Assembly (NCBI GenBank): GCA_016191985.1
Contig: JACPVB010000297.1
Coordinates: forward strand, 1 to 12,166
Length of the DNA stretch: 12,166 bases
Direction of reading: 5' to 3'
Source: Chloroflexota bacterium
GTDB taxonomy: Bacteria; Chloroflexota; Anaerolineae; Anaerolineales; Villigracilaceae
Part shown: positions 11,080 to 12,166 of the stretch, one piece after another
Layout: every line of letters starts with the position of its first letter
How positions within the stretch are numbered: position 1 is the first letter of the stretch
The notes under the pieces: generated by a model
Told to the model about the DNA's origin: nothing
Seen by the model: the letters and a program-made list of their open reading frames with translations, nothing else
Databases searched by the model: none
Program-made: the position numbers and the translations under genes

Positions 11080-12166
11080 TCATCCCTGCATCCTCTCCCA
11101 CTCCGCCAGTTTGACATCCATCTCTTTCTGCACGCGCTCGTATTCCTTGCCGAGCACAGCAACTTCCTTCGCATTCACCAGCGGACTCTCCAATTGCGCG
11201 CCCAGATTCGCCAAAGTCGTTTCGAGTTCAGCGATCTTGTTTTCCAACTCCTGTAATTGCGCCATCTTTCTTCTTTCCTCTTTCGTGCTGGAACCTTTGG
11301 GTTTCCTTCCCTCGTTACTCGTTCCTCGTCTCTCGGCTCCCACCTCCTGCGCCGCCATGAATGCTAAATATTCCTGATGTTCGCGCTCGGCGCGCATCTG
11401 CGAGTAGGTGCCGTTGTAGGCGGTGAGATGCGCATCCTCGGCATCGATCTCCCAAATTTGGGTGGCGACGGCATCCACAAGATAGCGATCATGCGTGATT
11501 AACAGGATCGTGCCTTTGTAATCGTCCAGCACAGACTCCAACACTTCCTGTGAGGGAATATCGAGGTGATTGGTAGGCTCATCGAGCAGGAGGAGATTCG
11601 TGTCCTGCAGGGCTAGTTTGGACAGCGCCAATCGTCCGCGCTCGCCGCCGGAGAGCATCTCCACTTTTTTGTAGACATCATCTCCGCTGAAAAGATATTT
11701 TCCAAGATAATCGCGGATCTGACCCGGCAGCCAGTTCGGCATCACCGAGTCAATTTCCTGCAAGACCGTTCGGTTCGGGTCGAGACCTTCGTGCGCCTGC
11801 GCGAAGTAGCCGATCTGCAAGCTGGAGCCGAGGGTTACTTCACCTGCCAGCGGTTCGAGCTGACCGAGAATCGTTTTCAAAAAAGTTGTCTTACCCGCGC
11901 CGTTCGGGCCGATCAACGCGGCGCAATCCTGCCTTCGCAATTCGATGTCTGGCGCTTTGAACAATAATTTTTCAGGGATGCCGGGTTCGGCGCGATAGCC
12001 AACTTGTAAGTCCTTTGTGCGAACTACCAAATCACCCGAACGTTTTTCAGAGCCTAATCGCAAATGTAAATGGGGCAACGTCCGCACGGGGGATTTCAAA
12101 GCGCGCACGCGCCGCTCGGCTTCTTCCACACCAAACGAAGAGGTAGGAGTAAATTGTGCAATGTCC
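11080..12166 (-). CDS. ABC-F family ATPase, C-terminal part (5' end outside window)
   Basis: The frame is open to the right edge, so about 361 C-terminal residues are visible. These make up the interdomain linker, the second nucleotide-binding domain and a C-terminal tail. In order: Walker A GPNGAGKTTF (about visible residues 86-95), Q-loop region IGYFAQAHEGLDP (about 118-130), signature LSGGERGRLALSKLAL (about 171-186), Walker B with the ABC-F hallmark LLLLDEPTNHLD (about 191-202) and H-loop ITHDRYLVD (about 223-231). After a charged, low-complexity linker (about 275-296) a coiled coil of some 65 residues follows (QLQELENKIAELETTLANLG and onward). ABC-F proteins are soluble ATPases that act on ribosomes, as translation factors or antibiotic-resistance proteins, and have no membrane domain. 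The subfamily cannot be fixed without the N-terminal half. The low-complexity linker is encoded by a 7-bp tandem repeat. Confidence 0.92.
   Translation of the reverse strand, partial: DIAQFTPTSSFGVEEAERRVRALKSPVRTLPHLHLRLGSEKRSGDLVVRTKDLQVGYRAEPGIPEKLLFKAPDIELRRQDCAALIGPNGAGKTTFLKTILGQLEPLAGEVTLGSSLQIGYFAQAHEGLDPNRTVLQEIDSVMPNWLPGQIRDYLGKYLFSGDDVYKKVEMLSGGERGRLALSKLALQDTNLLLLDEPTNHLDIPSQEVLESVLDDYKGTILLITHDRYLVDAVATQIWEIDAEDAHLTAYNGTYSQMRAEREHQEYLAFMAAQEVGAERRGTSNEGRKPKGSSTKEERRKMAQLQELENKIAELETTLANLGAQLESPLVNAKEVAVLGKEYERVQKEMDVKLAEWERMQG
11311..11338. repeat. Four degenerate 7-bp tandem repeats inside the ABC-F gene
   Basis: CTCGTTA, CTCGTTC, CTCGTCT and CTCGGCT follow each other without gaps. 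They encode part of the linker (roughly ERRGTSNEG) between the ATPase domain and the coiled coil. The unit is not a multiple of three, so copy-number change would shift frame unless three units change together. Confidence 0.6.

Overview
The window looks like a chromosomal segment from a free-living bacterium, most likely Chloroflexota of the class Anaerolineae. This is inference, resting on lipoproteins with Thr/Pro-rich linkers behind a lipobox, a NarL-type two-component pair, a Tat-exported sulfatase-fold protein, and intergenic DNA full of short palindromic repeats. Most genes have moderate to high GC. The stretch from about 5.92 to 6.55 kb and the 8.67-11.05 kb block are visibly AT-richer. 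No phage, plasmid or CRISPR genes are present.

Layout. 1-1006 (+): the end of a HPK7-type sensor kinase and its NarL/FixJ response regulator, followed by a long nested hairpin and a bidirectional terminator. 1216-2391 (-): a lipoprotein with an ethylbenzene-dehydrogenase-gamma-like (EB_dh) heme-binding domain. 2620-4218 (+): an MFS transporter behind a good sigma70 promoter with a 19-bp palindrome on its -35, then a small cupin. 4278-5087 (-): the nucleotidase SurE. 5100-5920: a tRNA cluster, tRNA-Arg(GCG) on the minus strand and tRNA-Gly(TCC) and tRNA-Ile2(CAT) on the plus strand. The Arg and Gly genes fire from back-to-back, near-mirror promoters. 6038-6517 (+): an AT-rich DUF2726 gene. 6658-7362 (-): an SH3-domain lipoprotein. 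7706-8599 (-): a cyclase-family hydrolase with an extra N-terminal domain. 8670-10739 (-): a two-gene operon of a small membrane protein and a Tat-exported sulfatase-fold protein. 11080-12166 (-): the C-terminal half of an ABC-F ATPase.

The most unusual part is the tRNA cluster. Both tRNA-Arg and tRNA-Ile2 are followed by a partial copy of their own 3' half. In each partial copy the same 18-bp sequence (17/18 identical) interrupts the T-arm at exactly the same position. The Arg-side copy sits in a tandem duplication of tRNA 3' end plus terminator. That duplication is itself split by a 191-bp palindromic element with 13-bp terminal inverted repeats (12/13) and an 8-bp target duplication. No transposase or integrase lies in the window, so these look like non-autonomous or relic elements using tRNA 3' ends. 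The DUF2726 gene next to the Ile2 copy fits a small islet acquired at that tRNA.

Apart from the two-component pair and the sulfatase/membrane-protein pair, the genes look like independent units separated by terminators; no multi-gene pathway is evident.
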